Part shown: piece by piece, positions 52,015-60,193 of the stretch
Layout: the number at the start of each line of letters is the position of its first letter
How positions within the stretch are numbered: position 1 is the first letter of the stretch
NCBI GenBank assembly: GCA_015709495.1
Contig: CP054189.1
Span: 434,001 to 498,000 of the forward strand
Source: Chthonomonadaceae bacterium
GTDB lineage: Bacteria; Armatimonadota; Fimbriimonadia; Fimbriimonadales; Fimbriimonadaceae
Reading direction: 5' to 3'
Length of the DNA stretch: 64,000 bases
Notes under the pieces: model-generated
Told to the model about the DNA's origin: nothing
Seen by the model: only the letters and a program-made list of their open reading frames with translations
The model's database searches: none
Program-made: the position numbers and the translations under genes

Positions 52015-52608
52015 ATGCTGACGGTGCTCGCCGCCCTCGCCCTCAACCCGGCAAACCTCCTGGAATTCTCGACTCGCCAGTGGGCCTCCACGCCGGAGCT
52101 TCGCATCGAGGACGCATACAAGTGGCTGTACCACGCGACTCTCGGAGGCGAACACGCGATCCGTGACGCCACGGGCCCCCGTGAGTGGCTCGCGAGGGAG
52201 TGGGCAAGCCTGTCCGAACCCCTTTCCGGCGAACCTCTCGTCGTCCCTCTCGACCCCGAGGGGAGAATCCTCCGGATGAACCTCCGCCCGTACAAACGGC
52301 GAGGCGGAGATCGCGAAATGCTCCTTGCCGTGTTCGTTGCCTCGGCGGAGAGGTTTCGCCCGACAAAAAGCGTATTCCTCGACGCCTGGAACGCCCTCGG
52401 GCAGCGGCTAGCAACGAGGGAGATCGGAAAACTCACGAAATCCGAGTGGGACCGGCTCGACCGCTCCTGCGCGGCACTCTCCTATCCCCCCATTCACCAT
52501 TCGGCAGCCTACTCTGCGGCATACAGTCCGGCTTATCGGGTGGTTCTGGGGGAGATGTGGCTGCCGCCGAGTGGACTCAACGCTCAGTTGCCGCACAAGG
52601 CACGGTAA
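52015..52608 (+). CDS. Conserved hypothetical protein
   Basis: 197 residues. A short hydrophobic start (MLTVLAALALNP) is followed by a helical, Trp/Arg-rich protein: EDAYKWLYHATLGGEHAIRD, REWLAREWASLSEP and ILRMNLRPYKRRGGD look like conserved blocks. No known family. The GGEHA and RMNLRPYK segments would be the best leads for a profile search. Its 3' end overlaps the convergent transglycosylase gene by 25 bases. Confidence 0.65.
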   Translation: MLTVLAALALNPANLLEFSTRQWASTPELRIEDAYKWLYHATLGGEHAIRDATGPREWLAREWASLSEPLSGEPLVVPLDPEGRILRMNLRPYKRRGGDREMLLAVFVASAERFRPTKSVFLDAWNALGQRLATREIGKLTKSEWDRLDRSCAALSYPPIHHSAAYSAAYSPAYRVVLGEMWLPPSGLNAQLPHKAR

Positions 52609-53573
52609 GCGGCGACCACCTTCTCGATGTAATTCTGGGTTTCTTGGTAGGGGGGCACTCCGCCGTGCTTTCGTACAGCGCCAGACCCCGCGTTGTACGC
52701 GGCGAGAGCCAGCACCAGGGCATCGTAAGGGTCGCCGGTTTGCTTGTGATACTTGTCGATGTGACCCCGAACGATCCTCACGGTCGCGTACAGGTTCTGG
52801 AACGTGTCGTAGGCGTTGTTCAGCCCCATCCCCTTTGCGGTTCCGGGCATCAACTGTCCCAACCCCATCGCCCCGGCCCGGCTTGTCGCGCCCGGGTTGA
52901 AGCCGCTCTCTACCATCACCATCGCCAAGATGAGCCTTGCATCGATTCCATATTTGACGCTAAATCCGACGATGCCTTGGGCGATGTCGAGGGCTTGCTG
53001 ATCCGTCAACTTCTTGTTTCGGTTCTTGATGAACCCTGCGTAAACGGGAACGGCCTCGTGCGGCTGGAGGTTCCAGTCGGCTGCCGTCGTGGTCTTCGCG
53101 CCGGAGCGAGAGGCGGGGGGTTGAGTCGTGCGCGCGGCTCTCTTGGCGGCTTCGCGCTCTGCCTTCAGCCTCGCCTCACGCTCAATCATCGCGATCGAAC
53201 GCTCGGTCGCCGCGCCGATCAGCCAAGCCTCCAAATCGGAGTATTCGTGCTTGCGCTCGGCCCGAACGAGGAGCCTTGACGGTGTCAGATTGCCCGTCTC
53301 GAGCCAATCGGGCACGACCGGAGCGCGGATGCTCAACTGCTGGCCGTCGGACCGCTCGACGAGGAGGATCGTGCTGCTGCCCGCTCGCGAGATTCCGTGG
53401 ACGACACCCTGAATCTCGACCACCCGCTCCCCGATCAGAGTCTCAAGCGCTTGGATTCCGACGGCTTGCGTAATGCCGTGCTTCTTCCGCAATTCAAGGT
53501 ACGTTTCGAGCGTCTGGCCGAAGCTCGCAACGGTGGCGGCAACCAAGATGGCAAGGCTGACGACAAAGCGCAT
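52584..53573 (-). CDS. Lytic transglycosylase with N-terminal OB-like domain
   Basis: 329 residues from ATG 53573 (TTG 53579 is alternative). The signal peptide is VVSLAILVAATVASFG. Residues about 45-100 (GERVVEIQGVVHGISRAGSS, LLVERSDGQQLSI) look like an OB-fold strand set. The C-terminal SLT domain has the catalytic Glu in VMVESGFNPGATSRAGAMGLGQLMPGTA, and AYNAGSGAVRKHGGVPPYQET is the second motif. It cuts murein between MurNAc and GlcNAc, forming anhydro ends, in the periplasm. Confidence 0.88.
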   Translation of the reverse strand: MRFVVSLAILVAATVASFGQTLETYLELRKKHGITQAVGIQALETLIGERVVEIQGVVHGISRAGSSTILLVERSDGQQLSIRAPVVPDWLETGNLTPSRLLVRAERKHEYSDLEAWLIGAATERSIAMIEREARLKAEREAAKRAARTTQPPASRSGAKTTTAADWNLQPHEAVPVYAGFIKNRNKKLTDQQALDIAQGIVGFSVKYGIDARLILAMVMVESGFNPGATSRAGAMGLGQLMPGTAKGMGLNNAYDTFQNLYATVRIVRGHIDKYHKQTGDPYDALVLALAAYNAGSGAVRKHGGVPPYQETQNYIEKVVAAYRALCGN

Positions 53574-53588
53574 GGTCAAAGTCGAAAC

Positions 53589-53681
53589 TGGCGGAGAGAT
53601 CGGGATTCGAACCCGAGAAGGAGCTCAACACCCCTTACCCACTTAGCAGGCGGGCGCTTTCGACCACTCAGCCATCTCTCC
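53589..53681 (-). tRNA. tRNA-Ser (GCT), CCA encoded
   Basis: Acceptor arms GGAGAGA (53681-53675) and TCTCTCC (53599-53593) pair perfectly, with discriminator G. The D arm has GGCTGAGTGGTCGAAAG, the anticodon stem CCCGC/GTGGG surrounds CTGCTAA with anticodon GCT, a long variable arm follows, and the T loop is GGGTTCGAATCCC. CCA is encoded. It lies 15 bases upstream of the transglycosylase start on the same strand. Confidence 0.95.
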
Positions 53682-53690
53682 GCAGAGTCA

Positions 53691-53696
53691 AGTATA
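53691..53696 (-). promoter_or_regulatory. -10 box of tRNA-Ser
   Basis: TATACT on the minus strand ends 9 bases before the tRNA-Ser 5' end. Confidence 0.55.
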
Positions 53697-53735
53697 CATG
53701 ATCGGTTTTTCGGACCCAATCGTTCGGGCCTCCGA

Positions 53736-54590
53736 CTATTGGTCCGCTGAAGAACCCAGCGAACCGAGTTGCAACAGGTTCCAAGCTCCCCTGTGCGCGG
53801 CGGCGTAGTCCGGGCCGGAAAACTCGACCGTATATGCGTCGATCCTCTCGCATCCCACGAGCTTCCCGGCGGCGTCGGCCTCTTCTGATCTATTGAACTC
53901 AATACGGAACGCAACCGGCGATTCCGGTCGCCATGCAAAGTGACCCTTGCAGGCCTGAACCCCGCGGCGCACGGCCTCTTCGATGAGCACTGAGGTCTCC
54001 GAGGGGTGCAAGCACTGCGCCATGTGCCGCCCGACCCCGTACTTGACGCATGCGGTTTCAACCCCGTCGAGAAGTTCCTCAACCTCGTCGCAACCGGCCC
54101 GGTCGCTGCTCACCGACACCACGGGAACCCCATACTGCCCGGCGACACCGGCGCTCATCGCGATCTCGCCCGCAGGCTGCCCGTTGATCCAGAGCCGATG
54201 AACCCGCCCCGAAATCGTGTGCTCCATCACCCCCGCACGAGTTCCCGCCATCGCGTGGTAGCCGATCAAGACTGCGCAGTCAAAAGTCGAATCGACCCCC
54301 TGCATCATGCCATCGACCGCTGCGCCGTGCCCCGACATCAGCTGAGTTCCGGGCTCCAACTCGTCGACAAGAAGGTTCTTACTGCTTCCGTGGGAATCCT
54401 TGACGAGAACCTGCTTTGCGCCCCCAAAACGAGCACCCCGAATCGCCGCGTTCACGTCGTGCGTCATCATCCTGCGAGCGAACCCAAAGTCGTAATGCTG
54501 TCCGTCGGGGCGCCCACACTGCGACCACGACACCAGCCCCGTACACCCTTCGATATCGGCGGAAATGAAGACACGCATATCGTCGTTCAT
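53736..54590 (-). CDS. D-aminopeptidase, M55 family (DppA-like)
   Basis: 284 residues, ATG 54590 (ATG 54578 is alternative). Zinc-dependent self-compartmentalising peptidase that releases N-terminal D-amino acids from short peptides such as cell-wall fragments. Seen are FISADIEGCTGLVSW with metal Asp and Glu, KDSHGSSKNL with His, MSGHGAAVDGMMQG and the central FDCAVLIGYHAMAG. No signal peptide. It is divergent from the first STN-domain gene, 58 bases apart. It may recycle peptidoglycan peptides. Confidence 0.9.
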   Translation of the reverse strand: MNDDMRVFISADIEGCTGLVSWSQCGRPDGQHYDFGFARRMMTHDVNAAIRGARFGGAKQVLVKDSHGSSKNLLVDELEPGTQLMSGHGAAVDGMMQGVDSTFDCAVLIGYHAMAGTRAGVMEHTISGRVHRLWINGQPAGEIAMSAGVAGQYGVPVVSVSSDRAGCDEVEELLDGVETACVKYGVGRHMAQCLHPSETSVLIEEAVRRGVQACKGHFAWRPESPVAFRIEFNRSEEADAAGKLVGCERIDAYTVEFSGPDYAAAHRGAWNLLQLGSLGSSADQ

Positions 54591-54645
54591 TTTGGCGAAT
54601 TCGGTCGCGTTTCCTGCTGGAATGGACTATGCTGGAAAAGGGAAT

Positions 54646-54753
54646 CGTATGCTTTCGATTTGGCTAGCTCTGGCGATTCACGCTTCGACCGATCCCGCTC
54701 CGGGAGTTCGGGGCCGCCCTGCCGAACCCCAGATCACCTTGACCTTGCGCGCT
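54646..54753 (+). repeat. 108-bp identical block, copy 1
   Basis: Identical base for base to 56903-57010. It covers three bases before the ATG and the first 35 codons of the first paralogue, including the signal peptide. Beyond it the two genes diverge. Confidence 0.9.
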
Positions 54754-56766
54754 TCGAATCTGAAGTCGGCTTTGGCGGAGCTTTCCAAAGTCTCGGGGAC
54801 CAAGCTGGAGGTCTCCGCCAACATGGAATGGGAGCCCCTTCTCCTCAAGGTGAAGGATGTTCCCTTTGCCACCCTTCTCGAAAAGATCGCGGAAGCAACC
54901 TTCGCAGAGTGGGAAAAGACCCCTGACGGGTACCGGCTGAGGCGCTCGCCCGAGCTGATCGCGAAACAGAGTATCGAGGAACTCGAGGCGCGGACCCGCG
55001 CATGGAAAGAGGTTCTCGACCGACTCCGGGACGGCATCGAAAAGGAAGGCGAATACACCGCTGCCAACGCTCAAGCCGCGTGGGCGAGAATGGAGGCCAC
55101 AGAGGCCCGTCTCCGCAGGGGAGAGCGATCCTTCGAGCCCGGTTCCGAAATCCAGATCATGTTGGTGACGCCGGTGGGCAGGTTGGCGAAGAGTATTGCG
55201 GCAAGCATCGATCCTGCCGTGATTGCAGCGGCGCCGCTCGACGAGCGTGTCGTCCTCGCAGTCCGGCCCAATCGCGCGCAGCGACCCCTGGGCAAGAGTA
55301 TCGAACCTGCGATTCGTGCGTTCGAAGCCGAAATGCACATATGGATTGAAGCCACTCCGAGGGGCGCGAGAGAGACTTCCCCGTTCGGGAACGAGGCGCT
55401 GCGGTTCCTCTGGGCGTTGGAAGGGCAACAGACGCCTGAACTCGGCAAGGTGCTCGTGGTCGTTACGCATCGACTGGGAATGACGCCTTGGTTCGAAGTC
55501 ATCGTCGCAGATAAGGCAGGCGATTACATCGCTCGCCATCGGGTTCACCTTGAGAGTCCTCCTGTAAACCAGGAAGCGGTCCGTCCCGAAGACAAGTCCC
55601 CCTTGACCCTCAGCCCGCTACTTCAAGAGGCGACGGACCGTGCCCGCCAAATGTTCGGGCCCGGCGATTCCAAGCCCGCCGGAGCGCCCTCCGATGAATT
55701 CAAGAGCTTGATTCTGCGACCCGACCAAAACGACCCCAATCGACTCGTCGATGAACTCTTGTTCGACTGGGCCGATCTCTATGGGGCGAACCTCGTGTCT
55801 TCCCCACCCGATGTATCGCTCTTCTTCCTCATGCCGGTAAATCGAGAAACCCTCACGCCGAGCATTCTCAGGGCGAAACTGAGGAGCAGGTTCGATACAG
55901 CCAGCATCGTTGAGTCTCCTGGCTGGCTGGTCGTTCGCCCTCCGGGCGGGCGGATGGGTGTTCAAATGCGGTTGAACCGAACGGCGTTGGCAAGATTCGC
56001 CCCCGACGTCGTTGGCCCCGAAGGCGCGACGATTGACGCGCTCGCCAGGTACTCCGCCTCGCCCGGGATGACCGAGTTCGGGTTTCAGTTTGGAGTCGCA
56101 TGGCTGTCCCTCTTGCACCCCAGTCTAGGGGAGGCCAACCAAACGGGGCAGTTCTTGGTCTATCGGCTCCACGGGACCCTCCCCACCGAGGCGCGGCGGA
56201 GACTCTTGGAGGGCGCTGAGATTCCGATCAGCGCTCTCGATCCTTCGACGAGAGAGACCCTCCGTTTGCTCGTTTTTGATTCGACCAGCGGAATGAGCCT
56301 CTCGGCTCCGCAAAACAACACCGACGCTCGCAACCGGTCGCCTTGGAGCAACCTTTCGTCCGAAATCACCGAGATATGCCCGAACGGCCTGCCCCTGGAC
56401 GGGACGCTCATTCTCACCGCGTCGAGCCAAGAGATCGTGATCGGCAAGGGACTATCTGCCGCGGGGCATCCGGCCACGTACGTCATGAGCCCCGATTCGA
56501 TGGCGTCCGATCGGCTCTCGCGGATCGATCCCGCGCGCTTTCAGAACTTTGGCACGCAAGCCACTTTCGAGTCCTTCCAATCCGGTACAGAAGAAAACTG
56601 GAGCTACAGGATTCGCCTCACAGAAGGGGCCACCAAGTTTGCCAGTATTCGCAATCGGCGCATGGACGAGCGCGTGTACTCCAAGTATGAGGACTTGCCC
56701 GCTTCGTTCAGGGAAAAGGTCGACGCGATCGTGAAGCGTCGTCTTGATATCCCTCCCGGTTCCTGA
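54649..56766 (+). CDS. Large exported STN-domain protein, paralogue 1
   Basis: 705 residues from ATG 54649. The signal-like start MLSIWLALAIHAST leads into a segment ITLTLRASNLKSALAELSK...LLLKVKDVPFATLLEKIAEAT that fits the STN (secretin/TonB short N-terminal) fold, residues about 30-105. The rest is long, without membrane helices, and contains WLVVRPPGGRMGVQ and a conserved ending KYEDLPASFREKVDAIVKRRL. STN domains often plug or gate outer-membrane pores, but no secretin domain follows. It heads a tandem pair with a full-length homologue. Confidence 0.65.
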   Translation: MLSIWLALAIHASTDPAPGVRGRPAEPQITLTLRASNLKSALAELSKVSGTKLEVSANMEWEPLLLKVKDVPFATLLEKIAEATFAEWEKTPDGYRLRRSPELIAKQSIEELEARTRAWKEVLDRLRDGIEKEGEYTAANAQAAWARMEATEARLRRGERSFEPGSEIQIMLVTPVGRLAKSIAASIDPAVIAAAPLDERVVLAVRPNRAQRPLGKSIEPAIRAFEAEMHIWIEATPRGARETSPFGNEALRFLWALEGQQTPELGKVLVVVTHRLGMTPWFEVIVADKAGDYIARHRVHLESPPVNQEAVRPEDKSPLTLSPLLQEATDRARQMFGPGDSKPAGAPSDEFKSLILRPDQNDPNRLVDELLFDWADLYGANLVSSPPDVSLFFLMPVNRETLTPSILRAKLRSRFDTASIVESPGWLVVRPPGGRMGVQMRLNRTALARFAPDVVGPEGATIDALARYSASPGMTEFGFQFGVAWLSLLHPSLGEANQTGQFLVYRLHGTLPTEARRRLLEGAEIPISALDPSTRETLRLLVFDSTSGMSLSAPQNNTDARNRSPWSNLSSEITEICPNGLPLDGTLILTASSQEIVIGKGLSAAGHPATYVMSPDSMASDRLSRIDPARFQNFGTQATFESFQSGTEENWSYRIRLTEGATKFASIRNRRMDERVYSKYEDLPASFREKVDAIVKRRLDIPPGS

Positions 56767-56902
56767 GTCCGTTCATTCGCGTCTCGTTTCTGGGACCCCA
56801 CTTGCTTGTCGCTCTTGGGTGACAGTAAGGCATCTTTCCTGGTTCGCCTTGCCGATTTCTTGTCTCGATTCGGTCAGGAATGTACTAAGCTTATTGAGGA
56901 AA

Positions 56903-57010
56903 CGTATGCTTTCGATTTGGCTAGCTCTGGCGATTCACGCTTCGACCGATCCCGCTCCGGGAGTTCGGGGCCGCCCTGCCGAACCCCAGATCACCTTGAC
57001 CTTGCGCGCT
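56903..57010 (+). repeat. 108-bp identical block, copy 2
   Basis: Partner of 54646-54753 at a distance of 2257 bases, same orientation. Perfect identity, including silent sites, indicates recent conversion or duplication of the 5' end only. Confidence 0.9.
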
Positions 57011-59038
57011 AGGAGTCTGAAGTCGGCCTTGGAGGAGCTTTCGGCCAAGTCGGGCACCCTCCACGAAGTCGCCGCGAATATGGAATCAGAGCCTTTGATC
57101 GTCCACGTCAAAGACGTGCCCCTGGACCTATTGCGCGAAAAAATCGCTCACGCCACCCACGCAGACTGGGAGAAGACAGACAAGGGCTATCTGCTCAGAA
57201 GGTCGAAGGAGCGAATGGCCCTGCTTAAGGCCGAGTACACAGCACAGCGCCTTCGTTGGTTTCAAGAAGCCCAGCAGAAGCTCAGGCGCGAACTCGAATC
57301 GGAACGCGCCTACTCGGTGACGGAGGCGACGGCGGGCTGGGCACGGCTTCAAGGGATCATCAACGACGTAGGAGCGGACTACGACACAAAGCTCTGGGAG
57401 CGGGGCCTCGCTCTTCAGACTCAGACTCCTCCTGGAAGACTCGCGCGCAGGATCGCCGCCAATCTCGACCCATTGGCGCTGGTTCAAGCTGACGTCGGCC
57501 GCCGCGTCGTTTTCGCCTCCAATCCGACGAAGACCCAGCGCCCCTTGCCGCTCAAGCTCGAACCGTTGATGGCGGAGTACGAAAAGGAGTGTCGCGCGTG
57601 GCTCGAAGCTGCTCCCCAGGGCGAGAGGGCGCCCGTTCCTAATCTCGAAGCTAGCTTGAATCGAATCTGGTCAAGCGGACCTGGCAAGGCACTCCAACTT
57701 CGCAAGGTAATCGCAGTTCTCGAGAGCGGTCGCGGTGGTTCCGACACGCTGTCTGTGAACATCGTCGATACCGAAGGCTCTTATCTTTCGCGGGTTCGGG
57801 TGCTGTTGTCCCCCAGCCCTTGGTTACCCATGAACTCGACGAAGTCGGATGAGGATCCATTGACGGTGGGCGCAGTGACCCGTGAGGCACTGCGGCGGAT
57901 TCGTTGGGCCAATGCGTCACCCACAGACCCCCCGCTTCCTCCCCCCTCCGAAGCTCTCAAGAACATCCAAAAGCGGCCCGACCAACACGATCCTTGTCTC
58001 TTTGTGGACGAGGTCCTGCTCGAATATGCCCAGCGACTCGACGCGAATCTTGTGGCCTCCCCGAGCGACGCGGCCGCGATGATTGCAGTCACCAGGTTTG
58101 GCGGCGACACCGTCACACCTTCGGTCCTGCGGACGTTCTTGTCCCAACGGGCCGCCAATACGTCCTTAGAAGAAAGCCAAGGCTGGCTGGTGATCCGCAC
58201 GGCAAGCGGCTATTTCGGCATCCTCTCCAGGATCAACCGCCAGCAAACAGCCCGGCTGGCCGCAGAAATCGCCCAGGGAGAGATGACCCTCGTCGACTCG
58301 CTGGCCCGGCTTGCCGCAACCCCTGGATTGGAGAGCTCTGAATTCTCGGCTTGTGTGGAATTCCTTGCGATAGTCGATGTGGGGATCCTTCGGGGGATCG
58401 GGTTTCCCGCAAGCTTCGAGTCGCTCCGACTTCACGGGAGCCTCTCGCCCAAGCAAAAGCAGGTCTTACTGGCAGGAGAGTCCATTCCGTTTCGGCTGCT
58501 CGACCCAAACGTCCGCTCGGCGGTCGAGGACGTGGTCTTTCAGAGCGATATCTCGATTGAAACCCCGGGCTCCTTGTACGATCCCGAAGGATCTCCCGAA
58601 CCCTGGAATACCATCGCCACTGAAGTCACCGAGGTCTGCCCGAACGGGTTGCCTTCCGACGGCTCGCTCCGCCTGGACGTAACGACCAAAGAGATCGTAG
58701 AAGTTCAAGCGCGATCTCGGCTCACTCAAAACGTATCCAGGTTCATGATGGAGCCTCAGGGACTCGCCAGCATGCGGCTGGAAGTGCTCCACCCGGACAC
58801 GTTCGGAGACTACTATGGAAGGTACGACGTACTGGCGTTTGTCATCGGCTCCGACCAAGAGTGGACGTATACAATGCAGCTAACCGATCGATCCGTCATG
58901 AAGACTTCGCTGGTGTCCCGACACCGCGAACCTCGCGGTTATCCGCGATACGAGGACCTTCCGGCGGCCCTTCGAGACAAGGTTGAGGCCGTCGTCAAGA
59001 GGCGGCTCCAGGCTGCCGGAATCGTCCCACCGAACTAG
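56906..59038 (+). CDS. Large exported STN-domain protein, paralogue 2
   Basis: 710 residues from ATG 56906 with GAGGA upstream; the longer upstream frame crosses the intergenic gap and is not used. It has the same order as paralogue 1: identical signal peptide, STN-like segment (LKSALEELSAKSG, IVHVKDVPLDLLREKIAHAT), a Lys/Arg/Glu-rich helical stretch at about 110-160, and matching C-terminus (RYEDLPAALRDKVEAVVKRRL). The bodies are clearly homologous but far from identical. The stop shares CTAG with the convergent propeller gene. Confidence 0.65.
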   Translation: MLSIWLALAIHASTDPAPGVRGRPAEPQITLTLRARSLKSALEELSAKSGTLHEVAANMESEPLIVHVKDVPLDLLREKIAHATHADWEKTDKGYLLRRSKERMALLKAEYTAQRLRWFQEAQQKLRRELESERAYSVTEATAGWARLQGIINDVGADYDTKLWERGLALQTQTPPGRLARRIAANLDPLALVQADVGRRVVFASNPTKTQRPLPLKLEPLMAEYEKECRAWLEAAPQGERAPVPNLEASLNRIWSSGPGKALQLRKVIAVLESGRGGSDTLSVNIVDTEGSYLSRVRVLLSPSPWLPMNSTKSDEDPLTVGAVTREALRRIRWANASPTDPPLPPPSEALKNIQKRPDQHDPCLFVDEVLLEYAQRLDANLVASPSDAAAMIAVTRFGGDTVTPSVLRTFLSQRAANTSLEESQGWLVIRTASGYFGILSRINRQQTARLAAEIAQGEMTLVDSLARLAATPGLESSEFSACVEFLAIVDVGILRGIGFPASFESLRLHGSLSPKQKQVLLAGESIPFRLLDPNVRSAVEDVVFQSDISIETPGSLYDPEGSPEPWNTIATEVTEVCPNGLPSDGSLRLDVTTKEIVEVQARSRLTQNVSRFMMEPQGLASMRLEVLHPDTFGDYYGRYDVLAFVIGSDQEWTYTMQLTDRSVMKTSLVSRHREPRGYPRYEDLPAALRDKVEAVVKRRLQAAGIVPPN

Positions 59039-60126
59039 TCCACCCAATCCGCCACGAAGATGTTCGTCTCGCCGGGAACGCTGCCGTTGCGGTTCGATGC
59101 CCACACCACCTTCTTCCCATCTCGGCTGAACATCGGGAACCCGTCGAACTCCGGGGCGTAGGTGATTCGTTCCAGCCCAATCCCGTCGACACCGATCATC
59201 CAGAGCTCGAACTCGCGACCCCGCCGGTCGCCGAAGTTGCTGCTGAAGATCACGCGCTTCCCATCGGGATGAAGGAACGGCGCGAACGAAGCCGAACCCA
59301 AGTCTGTGATGGGCTGCTTGTTCTTGCCGTCTGAGTCCATGATCCACAGTTCGAGCAAGCCCGGACGCACCAGGTGCTCCTTCAGCAGCGCCAAGTACTC
59401 GCGCTCGTGCTCGGGGGATTGGATCGGGGCTCGGCGGTAGACGACCCTGCTACCGCTCCAATCGACGAACGGCCCGCCGTCGTACCCAACTTCGTTCGTT
59501 AAGCGAGTTCGGCCCGAGCCGTCCAGCTTCGCGCGGTAGATCTGCAAGTCCCCCTCGAACGCGCTCGTGAACACCATGAACCGGCCGCGCGGGTCGATGG
59601 TGGTCTCGGCAACGTACTCCTTGAGGTCGAGCACCCGCTCCACCTTGCCGCTTGGGAGTTCCCTACGGTACAGGCTGAACTGAGGGTTCACCATCCAGAC
59701 ATAGCCTTTGCTGAAGTCGAGTGGCTTTTGCGCACCGGGGTTCTTCTCGTGGGTCGAACTGAAGTACACGTACCGCATGTCGGGCGTGAAGTAGCCGCAC
59801 GTCGTTCGTCCGAAACCAGTACCGACCAGCGTCTTCTCGCTCCCGTCGGCGTTCATCACGATGATCTGCTCGTCGGGCCATTCGGGCTGGCGCGTCTGGT
59901 ACACGATCTTCGACCCATCGAGGTTCCAATAGGCCTCCGCGTTCTGGCCCCCGAAGGTGAGCTGGCGGACGTTGCGAAGGTGGACCTCCTTCGGATGCGG
60001 GGCGATGGGGCGTGAGTCTGCGATGGCCCATGCCGCGGCTCGGGTGGGGACCTGCTTCTCGATCAGCGGGCTCTGCCCCAGGGCGACGGCGCAGGCGAGT
60101 GCGGTGACCATGAAGCCATTATGCAT
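59035..60126 (-). CDS. Exported PD40/TolB-like beta-propeller protein
   Basis: 363 residues. The signal MVTALACAVALGQS begins at residue 6. Repeated blades show YWNLDGSKIVYQTR, FTPDMRYVYFSST, IDPRGRFMVFTSA, LHPDGKRVIFSSN and FSRDGKKVVWASN, each a PD40 motif, so six blades are likely. The fold matches TolB and dipeptidyl-peptidase N-domains, but no peptidase domain follows. It is probably periplasmic. The role is unknown. Confidence 0.8.
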   Translation of the reverse strand: MHNGFMVTALACAVALGQSPLIEKQVPTRAAAWAIADSRPIAPHPKEVHLRNVRQLTFGGQNAEAYWNLDGSKIVYQTRQPEWPDEQIIVMNADGSEKTLVGTGFGRTTCGYFTPDMRYVYFSSTHEKNPGAQKPLDFSKGYVWMVNPQFSLYRRELPSGKVERVLDLKEYVAETTIDPRGRFMVFTSAFEGDLQIYRAKLDGSGRTRLTNEVGYDGGPFVDWSGSRVVYRRAPIQSPEHEREYLALLKEHLVRPGLLELWIMDSDGKNKQPITDLGSASFAPFLHPDGKRVIFSSNFGDRRGREFELWMIGVDGIGLERITYAPEFDGFPMFSRDGKKVVWASNRNGSVPGETNIFVADWVD

Positions 60127-60193
60127 TCGCCCGCCCCACCCTCCCCGCTCGCATTTGTCGAACGCTTGTCGCAGGTGATGGGGGGGGAATGCA

